DNA of 64,000 nucleotides from contig CM055102.1 in NCBI GenBank assembly GCA_029204225.1, positions 40,741,631 through 40,805,630 on the forward strand, given 5' to 3'. Of this stretch, positions 1 to 12,800 are shown piece by piece (the first letter of the stretch is position 1; each line of letters opens with the position of its first letter). Source of the DNA: Diphasiastrum complanatum. Taxonomy: Eukaryota; Streptophyta; Lycopodiopsida; Lycopodiales; Lycopodiaceae. Position numbers and translations under genes: made by a program. Below the pieces are notes generated by a model. It ran no database searches. It was not told the DNA's origin and saw only the letters and a list, made by a program, of their open reading frames with translations.

Positions 1-261
1 ATCTTGCTTTGCACTCACATAAACAAATAGATTAGTAGATGAAGTGGCATTTAAAATGAGTCACCAACATCTATCAGAACTCTTAGCAACAGATTAGTTT
101 GTGAATATAAATTTTTTTTAGAGATAGCTATTAAAATGAGTTGTTGGAACTTATCATTGTATTTGTTGATGCAGATTCAAGAAAATAGTGACTGAGAGCA
201 AAAAAAATAACTATGGGAAAGGGTGTGGAGACTAGTTTCCAGGAATTAAAAAGATATTTGT

Positions 262-1187
262 GTGTGTATGATTTCTTCCACGGAAGTAAATTTCCAGAAC
301 AATGTGAAAATGTTACTGAACGTTGCTTTGTGTTCAAAATGTCCACAACGAGACCAGCATCCGGTGTTTGTCAAGGAAACCGATATTCATGACACCATTT
401 GGGCAATTTGTCAAACCAAGCCAAGCAGTAGGGTCACTTGTATGGGATGGCTTGGATCTGGATTGGGCAAGTGTAAAAAATAGACCAATAATAGCTCAAA
501 GGAAGTTCTTGCCCCTTGTTTTTTGGGAATGTGCCAATGGACATGTGCAAATAGAAAATAGTTCATGTGGTCCTCTAATGACAATGTGGACCAAACATGT
601 ACACCATACACATCAGTTGTGTGTGGAAGTCCTAAAATACCTTCAATATGGCATGTACAAAAGGGAACTAGCTTACAAATTGAGGAGCAAGAGATGCTAC
701 AAATAGCTGGATTTGTTCTTCCTCATGCTCAAGGACTTGATGTTTGAGAAAACATAATTCCAACTAGTGAGGGAGAGGATGTTCCTGAGAGTAGCCAAAG
801 AAGGACCCATGTATGTACAGGGATATCAAATTTGGCCCTCAAGAAAATAGATTTGGCTTAGAGTCTATTTGCCAAACAGTCACCATAATCGCACAATTTG
901 AGCACGAGATTTTTAAAATAGAAACAAAAACCTCAATCCAATTAGCTAAAGCCTATGACATGAACATATCTGAGCACCCATCTTGCTCATGTAAGGATTT
1001 TCATTGACGACACAGGACTAGAACATCTTACCTTGCATGCAAGCACATGTACTACATTCTCTTATGTGTGCTTGGTCTAGACATAAATCAAAATATGTGT
1101 ATTCTTCAAGCTCATTTTGAGAAAAAGGAATTATTGCACATGCTTTCTCGTACACACAGCTTCTCATGTAATTCACTTAAATGTTGA
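262..1187 (+). pseudogene. Decayed gene with a C-terminal SWIM zinc finger
   Basis: Fragments of an open frame run across this segment. The last piece reads in one frame from 813 to the TGA at 1185-1187, broken by an in-frame TGA at 1005-1007. Around that stop the translation has the SWIM pattern: SCSCKDF, then a short basic stretch, then CKHMYYI (C-x-C ... C-x-H). A conserved-looking tail follows (LLCVLGLD, then AHFEKKELLHMLS). SWIM fingers occur in MULE and FAR1-type transposases and in some ubiquitin-ligase or kinase-like proteins. The tail after the CKH resembles the second group more, but I cannot name the protein. Upstream pieces (262-483 and 565-747) lie in another frame, so at least one frameshift is needed. 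Most likely a pseudogene or retro-fragment; a spliced gene with an exon edge near 1005 is less likely. Confidence 0.5.
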
Positions 1188-2022
1188 GTAAAAAGATATT
1201 TGTATTAGGTTATTTTAAATAATTCCATGACATCAAGACATTTTTATATGATATAGTTATTTTTGTTAGCAACATAGATTCAAGAGTCTTATTTCTATTG
1301 TGTGATATATTTTCATTAAAATTGCACATTAATAATAATTTTTATCAATTGATATACCTGGAATTTGAATATAGTAATTGTAACAGATTCAAAATGAAAA
1401 TAAAATAATGAAACAACCATTACAACATAAGAAAATATCATAAGAAATCACTTTTTTACTTTACAATAAAGGCTAAAAAAATCTCCACCTCACAAGCTCG
1501 CTCGCATTTTTGAAAAGCTAGCTCAACCAAGCTCACTCAAACTTCACACTCTATTTTCACAAATAAGAAAGAAATATGCATGTACATAGTGAAACAAGAA
1601 AAGTGCCATTGTGCAATTGGTCCTCACAATAAGTGAAGAGATCCACCATAGGCATAAGTCGATCAGCGATTGCTAAATCTTCTAGCAATTGATCAGCAAT
1701 TGTTATAACTTATAACCAATGTTTGTAATAGCCAAGGGACACTAATAATGGAAAGCCAAAGGCCAACAACTACTCAATGCCAAAAGCCAACCATCAACAT
1801 ACATTGAAAATCAACCATGACTAGGCTATTTATTGCCCATAACTAAAGTGCATAACAAAAATTATCCTAAAGTACCATAAATGGGCCAATTAGACCAATT
1901 TAGATTATAATGTAAATAGGCTTGTAAAATGTTGTATACCGTCGATGTCATTGCATGCTATTATACAATCAAGGATATTGATGGTCCTTAGATAAGGCAA
2001 TGAGACTTCCAAAAGGGCATAT
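1188..2022. other. AT-rich spacer, no gene seen
   Basis: No open frame with a recognisable domain on either strand. AT-rich sequence with short low-complexity runs, ending at the LTR that begins at 2023. Confidence 0.5.
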
Positions 2023-2430
2023 TGTTAAGTAGTCCTTACGGGCCAAAGGTACTTAGCAAATATGCCAAGTCTCTAACCTCCATTGAGAGACGAGTGGAGG
2101 TGTGCATGGCTTATGAAGTTTGTGCGCATGATGGCTGCATGTGAGTAGTAACGAGAGCTAGTCTATGTTGCATGGGAATTGCATGAGCACATGCATGGGC
2201 TGCCAAAATCTTTATATACAAGTGGAACTTGCCCTTTAGCATCATTAAATTCTAAAACTCAGTTACTTGTGTTCTCTCTCTTTCATCATGCTCTCACAAG
2301 TCATGGCTCGGGAATGAGATGTATATATGTTGGGTAGATGCATCTCTATTTGGTTGGGTGGTCTCCACCCGTCTCTCCTGTGTTTCTATTTCTATCTCCA
2401 TCTTGGTCATCTCTTAGGGTGGTCTTAACA
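2023..2430 (+). mobile_element. 5' LTR of an LTR retrotransposon
   Basis: This 408-bp block starts TGTTAAG and ends CTTAACA, giving matching terminal inverted bases. It carries a TATA-like TTATATACA near 2212 and is followed one base later by a primer-binding site. That order (LTR end, one base, PBS) marks a 5' LTR of a + strand element. No coding frame for gag or pol follows, and I find no second LTR copy, so the element is either a non-autonomous derivative or has lost its body. Confidence 0.65.
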
Positions 2431-2431
2431 C

Positions 2432-2443
2432 TGGTATCAGAGC
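2432..2443 (+). promoter_or_regulatory. Primer-binding site, initiator tRNA-Met type
   Basis: TGGTATCAGAGC is the usual plant LTR-retrotransposon primer site complementary to the 3' end of initiator tRNA-Met. It lies directly after the LTR end at 2430. Confidence 0.75.
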
Positions 2444-5400
2444 AAGGCTAATATGCTGCAAGGAATGGAGACAAGTTCTACATCGTTTTGGAAGTTGTAG
2501 GTAAGCATGGATAAGAATTGAAAGTCAGAGATTATTAATTGCATATTTGCCTAAAGCTTTGAAGACTTGAAGTCTCTGCCTAGGAGAAAATTAGAATCAT
2601 AGCTATGTGAATAAGAACAATCTTGCGAAAAGAACTATAGGATTGAACCTGCTTGAAACTAAATTATAGTCTGTCTTCCAAAATTCCCAGAGACTCTGTT
2701 TTCTGCAAGCTGGAACAGAGGGATTTTGTGAAGCGATTTTGTAGGTTTTGAATGGGTCAGTTGTACCCCAAGAAATCGGATTCCTAATCCAAGTTCTCAT
2801 GAGGGTTGCTCTGAACCAACGGGTTCAGACAGTCGCTGCATAAACACTTTTTTTTTATCCAACTGATCCTGCCCAGATTTGTGATTGTAGATCAGTCACG
2901 CTCCTTAAATCACCTACAAACATGTTTAGAACTATGGCGCAGTGCTAGCCAGAACGTCTGTTGAAGTCTTGAATCTGGAAGCTTCAGGGCTGTGTCTGCC
3001 TGTGGCCGCTTAATGAAGTTTGGGCTACCATTACTCTGATTTTCCCATGCACACAATCTATGACAAGCTGGCAGATCAAGGGCATGGAATCAATATTGAG
3101 CAATAAGAGGGGCATGAAATGGTTGCCACCCCCTTTTATTGCCCATCCCCAATTCTATTGGATGGTTGGCCTTCACCAATAGACTATAAAAAATAAGCGA
3201 TGAGGCCAACTTGGAGTGCTGTTTAATAGTTTAACCAGTGGTCAAATTGCTGCCTCACACACGTGAAATCTATTTCAAAGGGGTCAAGTTGGTCCAACCG
3301 ATCATATTATATTGTTTAGTTAACATAGATTACAATTTTCTTGCTTAATTGTCAAGTAGATGAATCTCGACCATTGATGTAATCGATGACTCTGATTCAA
3401 TATTTGAATCTCTTATTTTTTGTGGTGAATTGGAGAGAAGAAAGTTGCCTATTTGGCATACATTGTTTTGAAATTTCGCTTGAGATAGATAGATAGAGAG
3501 TTTTAGTACAAGAAAGAAGTGTACCTCCTATCATGGATGTGATGTTTATCATGTACTAAAATTGTACTTTTAATCTTGTGTGAATTCTTCCTATTTGTGG
3601 ACATAAAATTATGATGCATAGTCAAGTGCTAGTTTCTCAAATACTAGTTTTGCATATAAGTTTCAAAGTTAATGATTGTTTGGATTTTGAAATTTTGAGG
3701 GTTTTACTTAATGTTTTGTTATGAAGTTTGTAGAACCTTGAACACCTACAAGCTCATGTTTTTAATGTGAAGTTTGATGCTTCAAGTTGTAAAAGAAGTG
3801 TGATTTTACTTGAGCTAAAGTGAAGTATTATGAAAAGTCAAATGACTCAAAATTGTGAGCAAAAGCACTTTTGAAACGCTTTGGGCTCATGGACTATGAC
3901 TACCACCACAAGCTTCAAGAAGCTAAACTATTGTCTCCACTCTAGCTTGAATAACTTCCAACAAAACTTTGAATTCAAATGCAAGCATAATTATGAATCT
4001 CGACTCTCAACTAGAGAGATTCATCAAAGTAGCACAAATTTCAAGGTATTGAGATATATGACAATGGAAGCATGATATCAAAATCTTATGTAGTGGCTTG
4101 TATTGATTCAATCGTTATCCTAAAAATGTTTTCCATGAAAGTTTTATGTGAGCTTTGTGGACCAAATCCAACACATTCCATCGTATAAAAGACATTAAAT
4201 CACTCACAAGTTAGTTATCTCTTACCCTTAATTCTCAACTCTTTAGGAATATCTCTCCCAGAGCACTTGGCCATTTTCTTACTAGTGACAACTTGGGCTC
4301 TTTCTTTGTTGTTGTTGTTTATTTAAAGCATTACAAAGCCGAAGTGACTTAGCTTGCTTTATAAAAGCTAATGAGCTTTGCCACATACACCACATCATTT
4401 ATGTCCGTGAAGATCATATGCTACTCACATGAAATAAAGTCATAAATGACATATCCATAAAGAGCTAAAAAGTTTTTGCATGTGATTTTTACTTGAGGAT
4501 GAAGTCATGCATTAAAGTGGTTTTGCATAGGAAGACATCAAGTGGGAGAGAGCCAACATACTCTCTCATTGGTTGAGAATGGATGCCACATGGGGCAATT
4601 TGACTTGCCTTAGGAGGTTCTTGGATATCTTCTTTTAGACCCCCTACAACAAGTGGCCTTGAGTGAAAGCCTTTTGCCTTGTGCTTATATCAAAGTGGGG
4701 ATGCGTTGTGGTTGGGCCATGGATAACTCCAACTGTTGAAATGTGATGAGGGTGTGAAGAATAGGCAAAATCTAGCTTGATCATGTTGCAATTTCATGTA
4801 CATAGTGAAATCCCACATGTGTGGAGCATGTTTCCACTTGTGGAGGGTAGGCATAATCACTTTAGTTCATTTATGACGAGTTTGAATAGTCAATAGGCCT
4901 TAATCTTGAGTTGGGTCTACTTTGACTTTTTCACCCCTTGTACACATGTTGGTAGGTGATTGGGCCAAAATTAGTCCATGATGTAGCTCGAGGTAGTGTA
5001 GGCTCTTTACACTTGGCTTCATATTAGAGGGCTAGTGACATCTAATTTTGTGTTGTCATGTTGTCATGTGACCAATCAAAAGAGAGAGATCCATAGAATT
5101 TGTCCAATCATATGCAAGAGATGCCAAGTCACTAGACCAATCAAATTTAGATGTGATATGTGAGAGGTCCGATCATATTGCTTGTTGCCTGCACCTCTTG
5201 GAGCTCAAGACACTATCAGAGAGTGATTCTACACTAAGTTTTTTGAGAGTTTTGAAGATTCTACACATAGATATTTTGTGACACACTCTCTCTACCCGAG
5301 GAGCCTTTGTTGTGTTCTCTCTCTACCCGAGAGCAAGCCATAATTACACTTTGTTTTTTTCATCACGAGTTGCCTTCACATGTGTATGATGTGTGTTGAG

Positions 5401-7039
5401 TGATTGATGCATGTAATTAGTGCTCTTGCCTTAGAATTGCCAAGCTAGAATCCATCTATTAAATTGGTGCTCAATCTATGTGCAATCACTCATACTTTAG
5501 GAGATCATTCACAGAGAGTATATGCAATTGTGGATGCCATAGTAGTTGTGAGCTTACCACCATCCAATGATGGTGGCTGCTTAGAGCATCCACTGACATA
5601 TCTTTAATACCATCAATCTTCTTATTCACTTGGATGTCATGGATGTGGCTACAACAAATGCCTATACTCTCATCTAAATGATCTATGAGCCTATGCCAAA
5701 CAAATAAGTATCTAAAATTTCATTCTCTTAGGCATCGATGGGGTTTCAAAGGACATTAGCCTTCTTTGAGATGTAAAAATATGGCTAATAGTTTTTAGTT
5801 CATTTTTGAGGGCATTATATGTCAGAAAGTGGTATGTAGAAGATAGGTCTAGCTCGAAAAGAAAACCTTTCGTGCATGGCGGAATAAACTATCTTCATCT
5901 TTCCAATGCATGACTACACCTATCAATTTCAAACAAGACAATAGTGATAGAAATCATGTTTGAACTTATAGTAACTCTGGTGATCCACTGACATCCATCC
6001 GGTCCTTGTCATTGATTGTTGATAAGCAGTGAAATTGGCAGTAAACGTTCTGTCTGCATAAATGAACCAAAACTGTAGCTCTGCAGAAATGAACTAAAAC
6101 AGCCACATGCGACATTGTCGGGTTTTTCGCAAAATGGCGAAAAAGCCGAAGGTGCCCTTAAATCTCATTTAGGGTTGTCCCACACTTTGCCAGAGTCATT
6201 TTCTTAACATTTGAGGCTCTTTGGAAAAAGATGAGATTTCTGTCATGCTAAAAATGCGACACTGTCGTAAACTCCATGTAATTCTGCAGACTGTGTAAAA
6301 ACACTTGTAATTCTATAGACTGTGTAAACACACGAGAAAATCCGCTAAACTAGATAAACGATGGATGAAGATTAAAACCGATTAGACGATTGGTAAGAAG
6401 GAGAATAATCCAACATTATATGGCACAATTGTCCACCATATATATGTTTATACATAGAAAGTCCACGAGCATTGGAGTAGATTGGACATTATGTCAAAAA
6501 AAGCCTATGGGCTTTGGAACAGAAAGGACATTATTCACCTCATGTGAGAGGAAGGGCCTCAAGAAACAAACCTTCCTCCATCTAGTATCTATGTTATATA
6601 AAATTTTAGTGGGGCAGTGCTAATGCTGCCCCGCTAACGCGTGACGGCCAACTTTAGCGTTCCCCCCCCCCCCCTCCCCCCCCCTTCTGTAGATTTTGAA
6701 TTTGCCCGCCTACCAACGGTGGCCAAGCACACTAGTTAGTTTTGAATAAAAAAGACCAATATTTTTCCTATGTCATTTTTTAAACAAGAACCTTGTGGTA
6801 TACCACAAAAGCATTGCTACAAAATTTTTGAATAAAGAATGTGATTGTCTAAGATTGGATGCAAGGTAATTAACTATTTTAAAATCCTAGTTGTCTTAAA
6901 ACAATAACATAATCTTTAGCATTTTCTTTTCTTATTTCAAAGATTGAACTTGATTTTTTTTTCTCTCTCGAAAAGCTATCCATAGATTTTATACAAGGTA
7001 CAAACTGAAAAAAAAAAAATAGCCACTTAAAGGCAGATC
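2444..7039. other. Long non-coding stretch, probably old repeat DNA
   Basis: No frame longer than about 80 codons and no recognisable protein domain. It probably contains the coding-poor interior of the element whose LTR ends at 2430. Visible small structures are an imperfect hairpin at about 6130-6160 (TTTTTCGC and GCGAAAAA arms), another at 6606-6637, and C-runs at 6662-6684. Confidence 0.45.
6606..6684. repeat. Hairpin followed by poly-C tract
   Basis: Two 12-base arms (TTAGTGGGGCAG and CTGCCCCGCTAA) pair with a single mismatch around an 8-base loop at 6618-6625. About 25 bases later there are 13 C, one T and 9 C (6662-6684). Possibly the end of a small inverted-repeat element; no target duplication was identified. 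Confidence 0.45.
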
Positions 7040-7275
7040 AGTTTATTAGCCTCTTTAAGAAGCAGTAGGGGGGAAATAACAAAGTCACCTTTCCCAAATT
7101 CCCTACTATTTCTATCAAGCCAAATGTTCGAAAGGGTAATAACTCTAAGACATTGCCAAAAGGAATTGGCAGCATCATCTTCAAACAAAATATCATTCAA
7201 CAAGTCAGTATGATTGAATCTCTGGAACCTGACATGAAAACGTGCAATGAAAGTGTGTGCATGATTAGAGATATG
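7040..7275 (-). pseudogene. Possible LINE reverse-transcriptase tail
   Basis: The - strand translation contains HTDLLNDILFEDD, then FWQCLRVITLSNIWLDRNS. The spacing of aromatic, IWLDRN and downstream residues resembles the C-terminal region after the reverse transcriptase in plant L1-type LINEs. The frame is short and no catalytic motif is present, so this would be a 3' fragment only. Confidence 0.3.
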
Positions 7276-8475
7276 ACAACATTAGAAAACATATATGAAA
7301 TGGTTTTGTAATCTTCATTTTATTAATGTTGTTGGTAATGATGTTGATGTGTCATGCAAGTCTGACACCCTAGGGATGCATGCAACAAAAAGAGAGACTT
7401 GAGTTTTTTTTGTGAAAACTAGCTAAATGTTACTTTGACTATTTGGAGGTCTATTCTTTGAGTTCGAGTTTTAGTTGCTCGTTTGAACTTTCCCAAAATT
7501 TTAGCATGTGTATGGATGTCTAGGGAGGCTCATAGTTTTATCTATTATTGGTCTAAAGTGTTGGAAAAAGGTGGACCCTTGAAATTAGTCAAGATTGCTT
7601 TTGTTACCATTGATCTTGATCAAGGGAGATAAGTGGATAAGCTTAGGGAATGGAAGAAGAAGATGCATGCATTAGAGCAAATGGCATTAGGGCATCCTAC
7701 ATACTATAAATAGTAGATCATTGTAGATATTTTTCATTGAGTACATTGCTCTTGAAGTGGTGCTCTTTCTCTCTCTCTCTCTAGACTAAGCTAAATTGTG
7801 GATGGTATGATGATCAATGCATATGTATGAGTTATGGATCAATTGGACATGTTCCAAATGGATTATGAATCAACTCTAAAGCATTGTTTATGTTTCATTT
7901 TAGGATTGTTACATTCATGTTGAATTGTTTTCATTTCATGCTATTTTGCAAGTGCTCTTGCCTAACAATGTGTACAATTGTTTGTGCTATCACTTGGGTC
8001 ATAGATCAATCAAATATAATCTATTATTTTCATTTCATTTCACACTTTTTGCTACTCAAGACTTATATATGAATGTGTGTATAAAGCATGGACGTACATG
8101 CAAGAAAAAGAAAGGGACATGTTCTTTGCTATTTATGACTTGCATGAAAGGTGCATCTAAAACGTGAGCATGCATTTGAGAAAAAGAAAGGTACATCAAC
8201 TTTTTGCTATTTAAGACTTGCATATTAAAGTGCATCTAAAGCTTGGGCACACGTGCAAGAAGAATAGAGGGACATGTGCATATAGAGATGCTTCCAAAGG
8301 ATAGAGTTCTTGCAATAAAGTTCTTATGTGGCGAAGCTTTTTGTGTGCACATATCCTTATATTTTAAAACATTCATATCAATGTCGACTTTTGCAAAAAC
8401 TCCATCGACCAACTTGAACACATTATCTTGTCTTTTTATTTGATGTCCCCAAAGAGATGTAGTAATATTACCCTT
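7276..8475. other. Spacer with TATA-like and CT-rich segments
   Basis: No gene recognised. A CTATAAATAG box near 7705 is followed about 60 bases later by a short CT run (about 7769-7783), an arrangement like an LTR promoter and R region or a plant promoter. No transcript product can be assigned. Confidence 0.35.
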
Positions 8476-8578
8476 CTTTTTAAGACATCGCCCATGTGTG
8501 GGCGGGATTTGAACTTGGGTGGTCAATCCCACACCAAGAATCCTCTACCACCACACGACACGACACACGCTAGAAAAT
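8476..8578 (-). mobile_element. Possible tRNA-derived SINE remnant
   Basis: Read on the - strand this has GGTGGTAGAGGA (A-box-like) and, about 35 bases on, GTTCAAATCCC (B-box-like), as in a degenerate tRNA-type Pol III promoter. The left end carries a perfect small hairpin, CGCCCATGTGTGGGCG. A similar but more diverged block sits at about 53830-53915. No poly-A end or target duplication was established. Confidence 0.35.
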
Positions 8579-8800
8579 GAGTGGTATTGCGTATTTAAGG
8601 ACAATGCCAATGAACCTTTAAAATGAAAGTCTCCCAAAATGTTGCTTGATGTTGGGTTTGAACAGGTATGCCCTAAATAAAAAAAGAAAATTAAAAAGGT
8701 AACATTGGGTAGAGTAAAGTAGCACTTTTCACTTTTTAGGTGCCTATGCACACACATACACAGGCCTTTTTGCAAAGTAGCATTTTCTGAAGATTAAAGA

Positions 8801-9000
8801 GCAGTTTAGTCTTTGGAGCTCATCATCAGCTATGATTTTAGCTGATAAGAGCAGCATCAGCTGAATTTGCAAGGGAAGTAGGTATTTGCAGATAAAATAA
8901 GCAGCTTTGTTCTTTGAAGCTCATTTTGAACTATAATAATCAGTGGATAAGAGCAGTGCTTTGACAGGATTCTGGGCTGCAGCAACAAACAGCAAGGAAT
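8801..9000 (+). repeat. Imperfect 100-bp tandem duplication in the leader of the channel gene
   Basis: The stretch starting GCAGTTTAGTCTTTGGAGCT at 8801 recurs as GCAGCTTTGTTCTTTGAAGC at 8901, and GATAAGAGCAG recurs at 8844 and 8945. The copies are diverged but collinear at a period of about 100 bases. They lie just upstream of the predicted start codon at 9032 and may be part of its promoter or 5' UTR. Confidence 0.5.
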
Positions 9001-9031
9001 TGAGTTAACATTTTTAAGATTGAGTCTGCAA

Positions 9032-9823
9032 ATGCCGGAATTGCTCAGATCTTCTCTAGCAAGATATGTGGGCAGTGTAGATTTGCCATCTGCAAGAACA
9101 AATGGAGGATTGTTCAGTGTATTCTGTAATCTTCCTGATTCTAGACATTCAAGAACAAATGGAAGATTATTGTTGGGTGTGTTCTGTAAGCTTCCTGCTG
9201 ATTCCAGCCCGTCGAGAGAAGATGGCTCTATATCTCAGAGGAAGTCACTGGATCCTCAGCAGCTTAAGGCTGAAAACGGCCGAGCATTCCCGTCATGGCA
9301 TCAGGCATCAACCCAAGAATTATTGGAGCTTCTGTTGGGTATTCCAGATTGGGCTGATGCACAGAAGGAGCGAGGGATGTCGTCTAGAAGAGCATTCTAC
9401 ACCAACGAAGATTGGCTCAGGCATCGCAGCTGCGAAAGGCATGCCAGACACCTGCTCTCAAGCCTATCATCTCGTGTGATTATATCTCTCATCCCCCCAG
9501 TTTTCACAGTCACTGCAATCTCAATAGCGTTGGTGATCTACAACAGCCTTGTCATAGCTGGCTGGCTTCCCTCTTTTATGCCTCTCTTGCATGCACCCTC
9601 TTTGCCCTATGAGCTTACGGCTCCTGCTCTGGCTCTACTGCTTGTCTTTCGCACCGATGCATCGTATTCGCGCTACGATGAGGCGCGGAAAACATGGACA
9701 AAAGTAATTAGCAGCACCAAGGACTTGGCAAGGCAGTCTACAGCCTGGATCAACAATCCCAAGGATAGGATCCTCAAAAATGAACTGCTTCAATACGTCA
9801 TGGCTTTTCCGGTTGCTCTAAAG
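9032..9823 (+). CDS. VCCN1-like: Channel gene, exon 1: transit peptide and first half of the bestrophin domain
   Basis: 264 codons from the first in-frame ATG. The N-terminal part holds a 19-residue tandem repeat ([14 protein letters not shown] then [15 protein letters not shown]) from residues 22 and 41. A soluble segment with [10 protein letters not shown] leads into the first membrane helix. The open frame continues past 9823 to a stop at 9941-9943, but that extension has no family similarity, whereas FPVALK at 9806-9823 is where exon 2 (CYLIHGSDF) continues the family sequence. The donor is AAG followed by GTCACT. Confidence 0.85.
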
Positions 9824-12800
9824 GTCACTCTCTACTATTGGAATTCATGCTTGTTCTTGAAGTTTCAGATTTTAAGGAGTTCCTTGATTTTCCTCAGTGT
9901 TCTGGAGCTTTTGGAACCTTCTCAATCTCAAACTCATGTTTAAGGTTTAAACAAGAGAATGAAATAAATTGTGCTTCAAATTTCCAGATAGTCACATGAA
10001 AAAATTGGGTTCTTATCATGATGCACACGTAACACACTTCAATGTTCTAGAGCCCTTTAAAAGCTTCTCATTTGTAAGCCTGACAGTTTTGTATTTGACA
10101 AGGGAGGATAAAATAGAGGGAGTGTGAAGTTTCGTATTCATAACATGACTTTCAGGGAGTTCCTTCATGGCACCAGGCAAATGTGGCTTAGGAGAGAGAG
10201 ATTATTGAAGATTTGTAACATCATAATTCACAGAAGATTGACGGTCTATGGGAAGCACAAGTGTATGCGGATTTACCTCAAGTAGCAATGGAACTTGTAT
10301 AAAAATCTGAGATTAGGCTAACAAAAATTGAACGTCAATCAATGCCTCCAGTAGATTCCAGGAGTGCTGGCTGCCCAGAAAAATCAATGCATTCATCACA
10401 CAGAAGAAAGTTGTGTAGAGTCTAAGTATGTTGCTTGTTGGTGAAGCGATCCTTTCCTCTCCTTGAGGTCAGGAGTTTGACTCTAATCAGTTGCGTAAGT
10501 GGACAGATATCCAAGAGAAGAAAAAGAGTTTGAGTAGGTGCTGAACATTTGTGATGTTGTTTGTTTCCAAAATAAGAACTTGTGACATTCCGGGAGATGG
10601 TGCCTTTTCCTTTCCATTTCTGCATAGTTTCAAAGAAGACAGACAATCAATTCTTATCTTTGATCATAACTCAGTGAATCTTCAATTGACTCACAAGTGA
10701 GAAAGGTATGCCTTTTTGTTTTATAAATTGCTTTGGTGGGATTCCAAGTTTGGTCCCTCGCCACGTGGTTGATTCAATCATCATGGTATTGCATATCTCT
10801 TTAAAGGCTCCTTATACAGTCATGATTGAATTCCTGTCTTAGGGTGGTTTCACATTAGGGGCAAGTTCCTTTGCTTGGCCCTTTCACTTGCCACCCATTT
10901 TTTTAATCTTGGCAAGTGAGTTGCCACGCATGGACCACCCTCCTTTCACATTTTGTTGATAAGTGTTAAATGAAGGGCCCCAATCCGATTGGCCCATTTG
11001 AATCTTGACATATCATTGGTCCATTTTATTTAAGGTCTCGTGTTTTGAAATGCAATTATATAGTTTCATGTTAAACAATTGAAGGGTGCTCTAAAGGTTT
11101 TTTTGAAACAATCACCTTTTAACTGGAAATGTTAGAATTGAAATGCATTTCTTTGAAAGGAATATGGGTTGTGAAGGGTTGGGAAGGCTTCAAAATGCAG
11201 GTCAACATGCCATGAGCAACTCAACATATCAAGGCGTAAGGCATGTCTATTTGTCAATAAACTCAATGCTCATTGGAGAGAAAAGATGGGAAGGCCATTA
11301 TCCCATTTCACACAAGAAAGCAAAGGCCCCAAGGTGGTAGATGACTTGGCATGAAAATGGACTAGGGGTAAGTGAAGATGCCGGGCATTACCCCCTGGTA
11401 TCTCCACTATTGTGGGCCATTGTTATTGGATAGCGGAGAGAGAACACATGCCCACCAAGCTTATGTTTTGAAAAGGGGGTATCTACTTTTTGGGTGAAAA
11501 GGTCAAAATCCAAAGCAACTTTCATAACTAAATATTTTACTCAATCTAAAGGGTGCTACAAGGTTTTTTGAAATAAAAAACTCTCAACTGGAAAGGCTAA
11601 AACTATTAGATTTTTCAAAGCTTGAAATCTCTCATCCAAAGATTCCATTTTATCGAAGGGCCAAGCCCTTACTTATGCTCCCTCTTAGAAGATTATCAAG
11701 AGTGCATAACTCCTAATAAGTTTTTGAAAAGAAATAGTAAATTCCAAAAAGGACTCCAATTGACAAACAATTTTGGGAATCAGCCAATCAACAACCGCCT
11801 TTATTTTCTCATCGTCAATCTTTATCCCTTCAAAGATAATTGAATGACTCAAATGAAGAAATTAACATTTCATGATGTCATAGTTGAATTCCTTCGCATA
11901 GAGCTTCTCTTACCTCATAACATAGAAGACAATTTGGAGATGCTCCAAATGTTCCTTCAATAATTTACTATAGATGAGAATGACATTTAAAATTACAACC
12001 ACCAACTTCCCCAAATATTGACGAGGTACATCATTCATCATCCAAAGTGGGAGATGCTCCAAATGTTCCTTCAATAGAGATGAGAATGACATTTAAAATT
12101 ACAACCACCAACTTCCCCAAATATTGACGAGGTACATCATTCATCATCCAAAGTGGCAGGAGCATTGGTCAATCCAAATGGGAATATAAGAAACTCATAA
12201 TGATTGAATCGGGTCCTAAAACCAGTCTTTTGAATGTCATTAGGATGGATAAGGATTTGATGGTATCTTGTACAAAGATCTATCTTGGTGAAGTATTTAG
12301 CTCCACACAATCTACCCACCAATTTCATCCATTCTTGGCAATGGATAATTGTTTTTAATAGTAAATTTATTTAGCTCCTTGTAATCTGCACACATTCGGA
12401 AATTGCCATCCTTCTTATCCTTAAGAAAAATAGGAGCCTCCATGGTAATTCACTAGGTTTGATATGTCCCATTTTCAAATGGTTATCAATTTGTTTGATG
12501 ATTTCATTTTCCTCTTTGGACTAAACCTTTATGGTGGTTGAAAAATTGGCTAGGTTCCTGAAATCAAATCTGCCTTATGGTCTATTTTTCCAATGGGAGG
12601 TAATCCAATTCTAATAGAATTTGAATCCATCAAATCTCTCAAAGAATCATTCGTAATCGAGAGTCACATCACTTTTATTTGAATTCATAACAAGACAATT
12701 AATTTTGTTCTTAATGCCTTGTAGATCCAAGTCTATAGATGAAACTCAAATATTTCACACCTCGTTATCAACTGTTGTTGCTAGTCTACTTGTGATCGTT

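Noticed and set aside
9824-9943. The 40-codon extension of exon 1 of the channel gene to a stop at 9943.
   Set aside because: It has no family similarity, while exon 2 at 25437 continues the family sequence exactly after FPVALK; treated as intron read-through.
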